DNA of 64,000 nucleotides from NCBI GenBank assembly GCA_947561715.1, contig OX387200.1, forward strand, positions 16,556,501 to 16,620,500. The letters run 5' to 3'. Of this stretch, positions 51,301 to 60,757 are shown one piece after another. Source of the stretch: Ascidia mentula (Eukaryota > Chordata > Ascidiacea > Phlebobranchia > Ascidiidae). Both the position numbers and the translations under genes were made by a program. How positions within the stretch are numbered: the stretch's first letter is position 1; every line of letters begins with the position of its first letter. The notes under the pieces were generated by a model. The model was not told the DNA's origin. It saw only the letters and a list, made by a program, of their open reading frames with translations, and ran no database searches.

Positions 51301-52260
51301 AATGCACAGTTCCAAAACCGTTGTTTCAATTTAACTCAAGGACTCTGCATATCGGATCGGGTGTCTGTATTCGGATTCGGTATTGAAATGCACGTCCTGA
51401 AATATACGTACTATTCAGCCAAGTCCGAACATTCTGATTTTGATCACCTATTTTTTATAAGATTTCTTGCTTATTTCCCACCCTAAATGTTTTCCAGTTT
51501 CTAAGTGTCAACCCAAGACCAGGAACATGACTCTGCAGTTTGAACAATGTGTGAGCAACCACATTGATGTGCCCGTGTGCAGTGGTGTGTGCGCGTCTGA
51601 GACTACTTACCTGCCATACGCTCCATTTATTGAGGTTAGTCCCTCTTTGTTTGTAGACAAGTATACAAAGATACTAACATTGCCTTAGTTGCATGATTTT
51701 GTTGTGACTACTTTATTGTGCGTTTACATAACAGTGTTTCTTCTCAAAGGCGTTGTTTATTTATAAGTTGCTAGAACCCCATTTTGAAATAAGTCCACAT
51801 TATGAGCAACAACTGCCTGGCAGCAAAGCGTCTCTTTGACAGTATAACTTTGGATAGGTTTTTGCAACCGGGCGCCAAACATCTACCTAGGCAACTCAAA
51901 AAACTTTCAGGAATATAGTGTTTTTGAACGCAAAATTTAACACTTAAGTTCCCTAAACATCATGTATCCATGTAGTACTGGAATCTTTCAACCACGCTTA
52001 GTATTTACATTAACACAAAAACTCAAAAAATGCTTCCTTTTATTGAACTAACTTCCTGTATGTAGAACAATTGCAACTGTTGTCAACCTACATCGTTCCA
52101 GTACGTATCGGTGAATTTCAATTGTGGTGGTGCGGTAAAGGTGCAGAAAATACCGTTTGTGCAGACCTGCTCCTGCTCTGCATGTTCAGGCAGTGTCATT
52201 CCCTCCACCAGCGCTCCAAGCAATCCCATTTATACGTCTAACCCTACGTTACTGATATAA
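18357..52260 (+). CDS. giant gel-forming secreted mucin (D1-D2-D'-D3-PTS-VWC-CTCK), 27 exons, about 8,365 aa
   Basis: Exons: 18357-18439, 18605-18739, 20013-20095, 20205-20350, 20550-20748, 21015-21133, 21342-21548, 21770-21914, 21995-22123, 22486-22600, 22665-22770, 22829-22983, 23305-23497, 24047-24263, 24553-24860, 25291-25512, 25871-26082, 26439-26670, 26854-26984, 27687-27819, 28102-28333, 28452-28552, 28781-28959, 29859-50652, 50792-50980, 51498-51634, 52066-52260. A signal peptide ([16 protein letters not shown]) precedes an EMI-like piece ending [12 protein letters not shown]1 begins [13 protein letters not shown]2 begins [16 protein letters not shown], and D3 begins [15 protein letters not shown]; each has C8 and TIL parts, with a D' between D2 and D3. 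CGLCG is intact in D1 and D3, but LGLCG in D2. Residues about 1261-8192 are the repeat domain in one exon. VWC (about 8192-8254) and a C-terminal cystine knot follow. Order matches MUC2/MUC5-type polymers: D3 multimerises and the knot dimerises. All phases join except exon 19 (26854-26984), which is one base short. Confidence 0.9.
26854..26984 (+). other. mucin exon 19 with apparent single-base deletion (frameshift in D3)
   Basis: Both neighbours are phase 0, yet this exon is 131 bases. The first part reads [20 protein letters not shown] in frame with exon 18. The last part reads [12 protein letters not shown], the expected VWD strand, only in the frame of exon 20 ([14 protein letters not shown]). 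The shift falls between about 26905 and 26948. As written it would truncate the mucin before the repeat domain. A sequencing or assembly error is at least as likely as a true null allele, since every later exon is intact. Confidence 0.7.
27163..27626. mobile_element. hAT-type MITE with 8-bp target-site duplication
   Basis: A 464-bp element begins CAGTGGTTCTTAACC and ends with the exact reverse complement GGTTAAGAACCACTG. It is flanked by perfect 8-bp direct repeats GTCTAAAT at 27155-27162 and 27627-27634. The CAGTGGTTCT-type ends and the 8-bp duplication are typical of hAT transposons. There is no transposase frame, so it is non-autonomous. Both ends carry a GCCCCC-rich subterminal stretch. 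It sits in the intron between mucin exons 19 and 20. Confidence 0.9.
29345..29525 (+). mobile_element. dispersed hammerhead-bearing repeat, copy 1 (mucin intron 23)
   Basis: This segment is related to 58094-58275. The motif ACCTAGTTTGGTGTCCAACG (29364-) recurs with few changes at 58113, and in both copies the ribozyme starts exactly 102 bases after that motif. Central parts are diverged. The second copy keeps a tRNA-like head, so this is probably a 5'-decayed SINE-type repeat. It lies on the mucin's transcribed strand. Confidence 0.6.
29466..29518 (+). ncRNA. type I hammerhead ribozyme, all core positions intact
   Basis: Stem I is AGCTGCA (29466-29472) paired with TGCAGCT (29512-29518), 7 bp. 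Core CTGATGA is at 29473-29479. Stem II is GACCT-TTT-AGGTC (29480-29492), followed by GAAA (29493-29496). Stem III is CAG-TGGCCAT-CTG, plus the A15.1-U16.1 pair. The cleavage triplet GTC ends at 29511. Every conserved base of the hammerhead consensus is met. It is encoded in the sense of the mucin transcript inside the intron before the giant exon, so it could cleave the pre-mRNA intron or the excised lariat. Activity is inferred from sequence only. Confidence 0.82.
36200..37855 (+). repeat. two tandem 855-bp higher-order blocks inside the mucin array
   Basis: Rare unit variants recur with an 855-base offset: the CCGCAGTTGCC variant near 36257 and 37112, the TSAFAGG unit (36421 and 37276), the GATTG unit (36901 and 37756), and the GRTPTG unit near 36952 and 37807. 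This indicates duplication of a block of about 16 units. Confidence 0.75.
48241..48780 (+). repeat. 270-bp (five-unit) tandem higher-order repeat in the mucin array
   Basis: The rare variant in which GATC replaces GAGC (Ser for Ala) occurs at 48281 and again 270 bases later at 48551. The same run of neighbouring variants ([13 protein letters not shown]) accompanies both. Confidence 0.65.
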
Positions 52261-52730
52261 CGTAACGTGCACTTGGGCGCCGCTATGTGCACAATTCATA
52301 GCGACACACAAGTGTAATCATGACAACTGCTGACGACCTTATAATCACGACTTCGACTTCGAATACACTGCCCGTCGTCGTCGCCATGCCTCTAGATCGC
52401 AACAAAAACCGCAGGCGCTTCCGGTTCCTTTGTTGGTGTCTTATATGGTGTTTTTGGAATGCGATGTTGCTCTTGTTGTGGCATCTGTCACTGCATTTCC
52501 AAATCTTGCTGTTTTTGTTAGCGGCGACGATGTATTATTTGTTCTACTTTTTGCTTCTGTAGCACATCTTCAAGATGTATGGCTGTTTTCGTAGTGATAT
52601 ATATATCCTACTTTTCCGTGTAACCACTGTAGAAGGACTGCGTTATTTTTCCTGGTAGTCATGCCATTTTCTCTGATCAGTAAAAACATTTTCTAATGGC
52701 TAAAATAAATGAGTTCTGAAAAGTGTTTGG
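52261..52730 (+). other. mucin 3' untranslated region with polyA signal
   Basis: AATAAA at 52704-52709 lies about 445 bases after the mucin stop. An 80-codon hydrophobic frame at 52320-52562 falls inside this UTR and is probably accidental. Confidence 0.5.
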
Positions 52731-55209
52731 AAATTACCCAGACAGGAAGTCAAGTGATGAGATGCGTCTTGGTTTCTCACATCAGCTGATAGTTAAAAGT
52801 AGTGTTTGTTTTGCTAAAGCATTTGTGTTGGTTTTTCAACCGTAAGGATTGCTTACAAAAATTTTGCAATTTTTCTGATTTGAAATTGTTTGTAAGTTTC
52901 TGTGAGTTACAAAATCGTGTGGAAATATTATGACCGAACAACCTGCGGTGAAAATTTGATTGGAATCTGAAACGGCGTTACAATGTATTCCAGCGGCAAA
53001 TTACTCCCGAAAAATGGGTTTAATTGTTACACACGCTTCCATTAAAAGCCGCCAATCATCACAATGGACTGATTGCACTTACATACAAGACGCTTATGGT
53101 CGGAATAATTGGAAACATTAAAACGAGGCGTCAAGTGCATCGTGACTATCCCTTCAATCGTGGACTTTACTCCGTGATGATTCAGCGGGAATCAACAGAG
53201 CGCGTTTTGACCAAACTGGGCGCGGCTGCTTGTGTACATCTTAATTTTCATCGTAATCCTATCCTAAGCCTCCTTTAATTTCCTTAATCGTGAAAGTACG
53301 TAAACACGAGCTGGGTCGTTGATGTTTTGCAATGTACGACTTGGGCGCCAAAATAATGGTCGCTTTATCCTTAACTTAATCAGGTAATCGCGAGCGAGGT
53401 ATGTGCGTTGCTGTCATAGGCAAGTCACCTTAAGACCTCGTTCCAAAGGTCGTTGTTCGTAAAAAAGGAGATGTTCAACAGACCGTTGACGCCAACCTCA
53501 GAACGCTCGAAATTACAATGCGTTTCAAAGGGAATTTCAGTTTCAAGAGAATCCTGTTTGGTATGAGAACAAACTACCAGTGATTGGTAAACCCAATTCC
53601 AACAAAATAAGATTACACAAGTGATGAAAACCGTGCTCAGACGTTTTGGTGTTTGGATATACTTTCGAAACCACAAACGACGTTATCTGTTTTGTTTGCT
53701 AAACGCACAGTTTGCTAAACGCACAAATCGCCTCGGCCAAATCGATATGATGACGCCTTCCTCGTCTTAGTCCACATAGAAAATTTCCCATCACCGGCAA
53801 AAACAAAGAAGAATAACTGTTATTTAGGCATTCCAGTCAGTTTTGGAAACACATTGCCTCTTAAAGACTGTATTTGGCCTTTTGAGAAGTTAACCCTTTT
53901 TTAACTTGCCTTATATAGTAGAAGTATTTATTCCTATACATTTGTTGTTTGCTAATAAGTAGTGCCTTTTATAGAAATATGCAATGGTAGAGACAGTAGT
54001 TTTGTTGGTGCATCATTTTTTCTCCATACTTTATTAGTACAGAGTGTTTCCAATTTCTGTGAATAGTTGATTGTTTTGGCCCCTTTCCTGAAAATTTGAC
54101 TTTAAGTATTGATTATAGTCTGGCAACACTGCTGTAAATTTCCAATTGGGTTGTATGTCAGGTGGCGTTTGTTTTTAATTACCGCCTGTCTTGTACCCGA
54201 TCCTACGAGCAGACGAAAAACGAACAGTGGCTTGCTTTGTCGGTAGATATCTGATTGCGGTCCCTGGGCATCAATTAACCCGTCAACACATTCAACTGCA
54301 GACCTGCGGTGTGAACCTACCGTGCACCGCAAATCACAATCAACCGTTTTAAGCAGTAGCACACGTTTTAATTAGAGGTTTGTTTAGCTGGGCCGGAGGT
54401 CAAGTTATATTAATAGCTCTGGGTACTTATGCCGTTTAAAACCGTTTTTAAGTGTTGGAATATTGTAACGACAGTGGTGTTGTGCTGCTTATTAACGAGA
54501 ATATAGGAAAATATACCTAGTTAGCAGCTTTCAACGTAAACGCACATAACCAAACCACCGTAAAAATATTTATGTTCTATTAATTATTTATTTGGGTGTT
54601 TAAAACATGCCACTCTTTAATCTGGGTAAGTTTGTTTGCTTAAAATCTTACACAGCTCCCTTCCACCCAAAACCCTGCAAAACTTTCTGTAAACATCGCG
54701 TATTCTTGTCTTACTTACAACAGACTCTACAAAATATGGCGTTACGTCGTACTGCTGCGCCGTTTTCATGTTGTACCTGTTGGGTCCACGAATATTTTTA
54801 TCTCTTATATTACCTAATTTTTTCAAGCTTTTACGAATTTTTCGAGTGATAAAAGCGAGAAATACGCGTATTCTAAAATGTACGTGAATTTTTCTCTAAA
54901 ACGCGTCTTTTTCTGTTTGATGTCATGACATTTTGTAGAGGATTAGTCTGTCGCCGCGTCCTGAAATTTGGAAACCCTTGGCCTACAACATTCTTAAAAA
55001 TTGCAAAAACCCCAATGACCCGAACAACGCTTTATATTTGACAAAGCACCATGTTACAGTTCGTGTCATCGAAACACAATCCTTTAGGAGCAAATATGGT
55101 GCGTATAACTAACAAGGGCTTTTGTTTTTCGAAGACGAGAAACGAAATTTTGTCTCATGCAAGTCGCAAAAATATTTACAAATACAAATTCAAAAAACAC
55201 TCGGATTCT
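52731..55209. other. intergenic region between mucin and LRR gene
   Basis: About 2.5 kb without a supported gene. A minus-strand frame at 53425-53676 encodes a signal-anchor-like segment but has no ATG and no visible partner exons. A 16-base direct repeat (GTTTGCTAAACGCACA) occurs near 53695-53725. The 3' UTR of the minus-strand LRR gene must lie at the right edge. Confidence 0.4.
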
Positions 55210-56972
55210 TCATTCCCCGTTCCAGCTGAAGTCGTTAAAAATACGTGCCGTGTCTGGATTTCGCGCTCCCAAAATCTGCCGGTCGCTGATTTGAACGATC
55301 GTCACGTTTTGGTCGCCATTTTTCGGTGAAATAACGTATCGGTACTGATACCATGGCCACGATGAAAACGCCTTCTTTCGCTGAGGGTTTTCCCCCAATC
55401 CGAAAAGAGTGAATCCCGGTATGCTTGGAATTGTGGTTCTAAAGGCACTGGTTAAAGGGTTTCCGTTGAGATCCAACCGTTTAAGATTCACGTTGTTGAC
55501 CAGCCAGCCCGATTCCAAAGTCCCTATATTGTTATTAGCCAAATTGAGAACCTCCAGGCTTTCGCAGTCGCCGAAGAGTGCCCTTGGTAGAAAACGAATC
55601 ATATTGAATGATAAGTCAACTGCCTTTAAAAGCGTGAGGTTTTGAAATATGCCGAAATCCAACGAGCTTATCTCGTTTTGCGAGAAATCCAACAACCGCA
55701 GCAGGTGATTATGACGGAAAATATCTCTAGATATGACTGACAAGCTGTTGTGGGATATCTTGACACATTCAAGGGCTTCGTTGGTGCTGAAGAGCTCCGG
55801 TGGAAGCATGGAAATGTTGTTCCGCTCAAAACGCACTTCTTTCAGTTGTTTGTTTTCACTAAACAGGTTCCAAGGAATGTAATCAAGTTTGTTTCCCGCA
55901 AACGAAACGCTTTTTAACACGGGACAACCGTAAAACGTGTCGTCGGGTATATCGATGAGGAAATTAAGGTCGAAGTTGACCATCTGTAGTTTCGGGTTGT
56001 ACGCGAACGTGTTTCTTGACAACAAAATGAAGTTGTTCGAACTTGCGTCGATTGCCACAAGGTCTGCGAGATAGCTAAGCGTCTCCTTGAGCTCAGCGCC
56101 GTCGGAAAGTAAATTCTGCCTTGCTGATAAAACCTGCGTAAAGATATAAGGAAGCGTCTATATATGTGACTGTTGTTTATGCAGCAGAATTTCATCGATT
56201 TAATGTCATGACGTATGTTCTATCATATTTTTCTAGCAAATTTAAAAAAAATGCTTTTTCGATTTAGTGACATTCATGGATAAGCTTTTATTAAACGGAA
56301 AGAAACCCAATCAATTGCATCGTTGCAAAATGGACTGACAAAACGTAAAAGGCGCAACATCGCCGCATGCAATGGTAGCGCATTTAAAACATACACCCTT
56401 TAAAACAGAGTTTTTAATATTTTCCCCATTGTTATCGTTTAAATTTATCACATATTAGCTATGGATCTCGCGATGTGATTTCAAAACGATTTTGTCCACG
56501 CGTACCTGTGTGTTACCGGGAATAACCAGCGTTCCAAGGCATACAAGTCCTTTTCTGTAACAGAAAAGACCGCCGAAGTTCCGCCTCTGGTCGTAAATCC
56601 GAAACTGGCGGAAAATCACGTCGACACACGGACTAAATCTGCATGCAAACAAGCTGATTTCTATTGTCTAAATGACATTTCTCTTTGACTTATAGCAAAC
56701 CTTCGCATATCCGGAAAGTCGCAAGTTCCCAATCCGTCTTCGAGCCGGTTGTTCCATCCGCGAGTGCAAACGAATCTTCCGCCATCGGCCACCTCAACTG
56801 GTGGAAAGGATGGGCAAAGCTGTGTGGGAAGTCCTGTGTTGAAGTGAATATCAACCGCTATAACGCTCTCATAGAATGCGTTCTCGGTTTGAACCAGATG
56901 CGTGCCGTTGTTTGCCAAAGTTTTCTTCGTTGTAGTGACGACCAAAATAAGAAGCAATGCGAGCTTTAACAT
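55210..56972 (-). CDS. secreted leucine-rich-repeat protein, three exons, 442 aa
   Basis: Exons in transcript order: 56972-56701, 56638-56506, 56133-55210; phases join to 443 codons. The chosen ATG opens a clear signal peptide (MLKLALLLILVVTTT); upstream extension to 57050 would need a GTG start. Residues about 20-135 form a Cys-containing N-terminal region (TQLCPSFPPV, FVCTRGWNN, FSPCVDV, FCYRKGLVCLG). From about residue 160, about nine LRRs follow, such as LKEVRFERNNISMLPPELF, LRLLDFSQNEISSLDFGIF and LEVLNLANNNIGTLESGWL. A non-LRR tail of about 70 residues has no transmembrane segment or GPI signal that I can see. The product is probably extracellular and acts in protein-protein binding, as is usual for such LRR proteins. 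No orthologue recognised. Confidence 0.82.
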
Positions 56973-58059
56973 CGTGATTTTGTGCAAAGATCGTTCCCTA
57001 GCGAAAATAATGAACACCTGGACCTCCAGCTGTTTTTGTTTTAAGAACACGAAAAAGAGAAAATGCTTTTTCCTCTTCGCATTAACTTTTTTGCTGGGAA
57101 TATGTGCATTGAAGAACGATAATCCATGTTGCCGAAAAAGGTTTTTCTTAAGGCTAAAACACTGTAAGGAAACTATCTGACTTTGAGTCTGTTTAACTTG
57201 TATGTAGTTGTGTGTGATGTAGTGCAGGACAAGCGTCGCAAAGCCAAAATATTTGCATAAATGTCACACTAAACAAATTTCAAACTTCGAAAATACGTTT
57301 ACTGGTATTCAAAGTTCAACGGCTTGCTTACTTTTAATTTTAATAAGGAACCATATTCTAACACTTTACACATCACAATGATAAACCCGGGATTACGAGC
57401 AGTTCACCATTCAAAACTATATGTGTATACAACAAACATTGTACTTGCGTCGGACCTTTACGGAGAATTACTCAGACTCCGCATACGCATGCATGATGTA
57501 ATAGTAGATAACACGGAAACCTCGAACCGGCCTTAATCAGTAAGGCGTGGCCCCAGCTAACCGACGATGACATTTAGTCGTTGACGTTGCGGTGGGATTT
57601 TTACAGCTTCTAGGAACTGGGTGCTCGATGCGGTTGATAATCAGATTGTATTTTACCCTTTCATCGTCGTAATGGTTTTAAGTGATAAATGTTGATGGTC
57701 TGAGGCTTACATTCCCCGCTGTACTTTGGGATGCTATGCGACCATTTGTTTGCTTAGGGTTGCCGAGCAACAACCTTCTGCAGCAATTTTATAATTTTTG
57801 AACAAGGCCGCGTTATTTCCCGCTAGTGGCTTGGGGAGATGCTAAAGCCTTTTTTAATTGTTTGCAAAAGTTCGGCGATGACATTTACGTAAGTACCAGT
57901 AGGATTTGATGCTTCTGCTGCCAGAAAGCAATTACGAATTTAAAATGAATAACAAGAAAACTTTGTACATTATTATTTCTACATTCATGATACCTTGGAG
58001 TAAAGTTTTGTTACATGAGCATTAAAAGCCATAATAATCATTGAGCCCAAGCCGGTAGC
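56973..58059. other. intergenic region upstream of the LRR gene
   Basis: Includes the promoter of the minus-strand LRR gene. Open frames here (56902-57180 and 57324-57536) are short and match nothing. No RNA gene or repeat was identified. Confidence 0.35.
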
Positions 58060-58275
58060 ACTATCGGATACCAAGCAGTTGTTTAGCCATAGTGCGCTCC
58101 ACGGTGGCTGTGACCTAGTTTCGTACCCAACGGATCGACGTTGACCGAAAGGTACCACAAAGTGGAAATCAGTGTGCCCGCTAGTGTAAAAGCTAGCCCT
58201 GTGCCACAGTCAATAGCTGCACTGATGAGACCTTACAGGTTGAAACAGTGTGTACACCTGCCTGCAGCTCTTGAA
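58060..58275 (+). mobile_element. dispersed hammerhead-bearing repeat, copy 2, with tRNA-like head
   Basis: An A-box-like TAGCCATAGTGCG (about 58084) and a B-box-like GTTTCGTACCC (about 58118) give a tRNA-derived 5' part. The hammerhead-like module follows at 58215. Aligned with 29345-29525, the spacing from the ACCTAGTTT motif to the ribozyme is identical (102 bases). This fits a SINE-type element family that carries the ribozyme. The left boundary is approximate. Confidence 0.5.
58215..58269 (+). ncRNA. decayed type I hammerhead ribozyme
   Basis: Stem I AGCTGCA/TGCAGCT (7 bp), core CTGATGA (58222-58228), stem II GACCT-TAC-AGGTT, GAAA (58242-58245) and stem III CAG...CTG are all present. 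The cleavage triplet reads GCC instead of GTC, breaking the A15.1-U16.1 pair, and the closing pair of stem II is G-U. It is probably inactive. Confidence 0.65.
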
Positions 58276-58615
58276 GTTTTGTTACATCTTGCGGTGATCA
58301 AACAAATTAAATCTCCTGGATCTCACATTTGTGAAGGACAAACTTTATTTTGAAATTACTTTTTTTCACATATTCGCCTATTTACAACAGCAAATACATA
58401 CTGCGGTGATCCACATGGGCACTTAACATGGAGTACAAAATGTCAGCTGAAAGCTATAATTATAAGGTTTGCTCATAACAAAATAAAAAGCAGTGCAGCA
58501 CGGAACGATATAATTACGAGCGTTCTTCAAGTCTTGAAGCAAGTTTTAAAGCTTTTTGATCGATAAGGCTTTATATATATGGCGCGGCGATGGTGCATTG
58601 GATTGGAAAATAATG
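58276..58615. other. left flank of the Penelope-like insertion
   Basis: AT-rich sequence without coding signal. It ends with ATTGGAAAATAATG at 58602-58615, the left copy of the 14-bp target-site duplication. Confidence 0.5.
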
Positions 58616-58726
58616 AAAACTGAAAATAGGCTTTGACCACCAGGTATCATAATGAATTATGAATCTGACGCTCTTCTGGTGGAGAACAACAAATATACAC
58701 CTTTTGTTTAAAAAAGATTGTATTTT

Positions 58727-58764
58727 CTGACGTTTCGCCTGTACGTACGACTAGGCTTCTTCAG
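58727..58764 (-). ncRNA. hammerhead-like motif in the left Penelope copy
   Basis: Mirror image of the motif at 63214-63251; see that entry for its structure. It lies downstream of the reverse-transcriptase stop codon in the element's own sense. Confidence 0.4.
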
Positions 58765-58917
58765 AGAATAAAACAAACACAGTAGCGAAGCGAACCAACA
58801 GGGCAAAGAAATTGAGCGACGAAAAAACAAAAGGGCGTAACAGCTAAAACACAGCGGGACATAATTCAATGGACAACATCGATCATGGGTCAAACCGCCA
58901 AACATGGGAAACAAAAG

Positions 58918-60757
58918 TCACGAATTGTTACGGGCGAAATTGCGGAACACGGGCGAAAGTACTTTTCCATCGTTCCGATTTAAAACATTCGGTAGCGAAT
59001 TAATATAATAATTTTCCACAACCAACCGTTTTGCCAAAATTGTTTCATGTTTTAATACTTTTGCTTCCTTCCAATTGATACGGTGGTCGGTGTCAAGCAT
59101 GTGGGCACATAGGGCAGATTTATTGGGTTCCATATTGCGTATGGCTGCCTTGTGTTCTTTAATACGGGACGTTAAATTGCGCTTAGTCTGGCCAATATAC
59201 ACAGTGTTACAATCAAGACAAGGGATTAAGTAAACTACACCGGTCATTTGAAGCATGGGAATACGGTCTTTAGGTTTGGGAAACATGTTTTCTAAAGTGC
59301 ATACCGGTTTCATGGCAACTTTTACGCCAGTGGCGTTGAGTATTCTTGATATCCGCTCAGAAACTCCCTGTACATATGGTATGGAAGTGAATGCTGTATA
59401 TGTTTGTGTGGGTTTGTTGTGTGTGTGGGGTGTGAGATTTAGGTTAGTGGGAAATTTGTTTAGTTTTAGAACGTTTCGAATGTGTTTGCGTTCAACCCTC
59501 CGAGTGTGTGGATCGGCAATATGTGTAATCGTTCTGTTATATAAGGTTCTGGCCACAGTGAGTTTTTGATGTTTCGGATGGTGTGAGGTGTATTGTAAGT
59601 AGCGGTTAGTGTGTGTAGGCTTGTAAAAAATGGAGGTGGTAAGTTTCCCGTCCGGGTTTGCAGTGACGTTTACGTCCAAAAATGACAGACTATGGTCATG
59701 TTGTGTTTCCCGGGTAAACTTAATGGAAGGTTCGATGCTGTTTATGTGGTTATGAAACCCTGCGACCTCGTCTTTTGCTATGATGACGTACGTGTCATCG
59801 ACATAGCGGAGCCAAAGTCGCGGGGGTGTTTTGAAGGAAGCAAGAGCGGTTTGCTCAAGTTGTTCCATTATAATGTTGGCCAGAACCGGTGAAATGGGAG
59901 AGCCCATGGGGGTGCCAAAAATTTGTTGGTAAATGTCGTGTTTATATGTGAAAACAGTCGAGTCTAAGCACAACTGTAATGCCTCTTGGATGTGTGTTAA
60001 CTTAAGATTGGTACGTTCATGTAGTGTTGTGTCTTGTTGTAGTTGGTCCAAGGATATTCTGAGCGCAACATCTGTCGGAATTGACGTAAACAGGCTAACG
60101 ACATCAAACGATACTTGACACTCATGCGGAAGTAATTTATATTCAGAAATAATCTTTACAAACTCACTGGAATTTTTTACAGTAAAGTCAGTACTATTAA
60201 CTAAAGGAAATAAAATTTGACTGATGAACTTAGATAGCTGGTAGGTTGGCGAGTTAACAAAAGAAACAATCGGTCTTAATGGAATACCTTCCTTATGGAT
60301 TTTGGGTAACCCGTAGAACTTTGGGAGCACACCGTCGCTGCTGTGTAGTCTTCGATACTCCGGTTGGGATATGCAGTCTTCTGTCCGTAGTTTCCACACA
60401 AATTTGTTCAGTTTCGTCTCCAGTCTAGTACAAGGTGATTTGGCAAGTTTCTTGTAAGTTTCGTTGTCCGAGAGCATGGTAACAACTTTATTGTCATAAT
60501 CTTGTCTGTCCATGACCACAGTGCAATTTCCTTTGTCAGCCTTGGATATGATGATGTTGGTGTCGTTCCTCAAACTCTTAGTTGCTTCCCATTCTTCTTT
60601 AGAAAAGTTTGAAGGTGGCAATTTGGCTTCTTTCAAAATCTTAGAAATTTTGCTACGGGCATGATCGGCTTCCGCTAGTTTATCTGTGCCCAGGCGTAGA
60701 AGAGCTGCTTCAGAGGCACTGATCAGATCAATGGTGGGTAATTTGTGTGGAGTGATG
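58918..60757 (-). CDS. Penelope-like reverse transcriptase/GIY-YIG endonuclease, 5'-truncated inverted copy
   Basis: The frame is open for 623 codons (to 60789), but only about 613 come from the element; the first few arise from the junction. It carries all reverse-transcriptase motifs, including FDVVSLF (A), GTPMGSPISP (B) and RYVDDTY (C), and the C-terminal GIY-YIG nuclease (VVYLIPC...VYIGQTKR). The protein is identical to the C-terminal part of the plus-strand copy. It lacks the element's N-terminal region and has no native start codon. Confidence 0.85.

Larger units (their letters stand above)
58651..60757 (-). repeat. left arm of the Penelope palindrome
   Basis: Exact inverted counterpart of 61221-63327, with positions summing to 121,978. 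It ends at GATGA in the left arm, where the plus copy continues CGCC upstream. Homology stops sharply at both ends. Confidence 0.88.

Noticed and set aside
52320..52562. 80-codon hydrophobic frame after the mucin
   Set aside because: Lies between the mucin stop and its polyA signal; Leu/Phe/Trp-rich reading of T-rich UTR.
53425..53676. Possible Golgi enzyme first exon (signal-anchor-like)
   Set aside because: No ATG in the frame (closed upstream by TAA; starts on TTG) and no downstream exons with transferase motifs were found.
60745..60757. ATG at 60745 as the native start of the Penelope protein
   Set aside because: These bases belong to the antisense of the inverted copy; the element-derived protein starts after the junction and is 5'-truncated.
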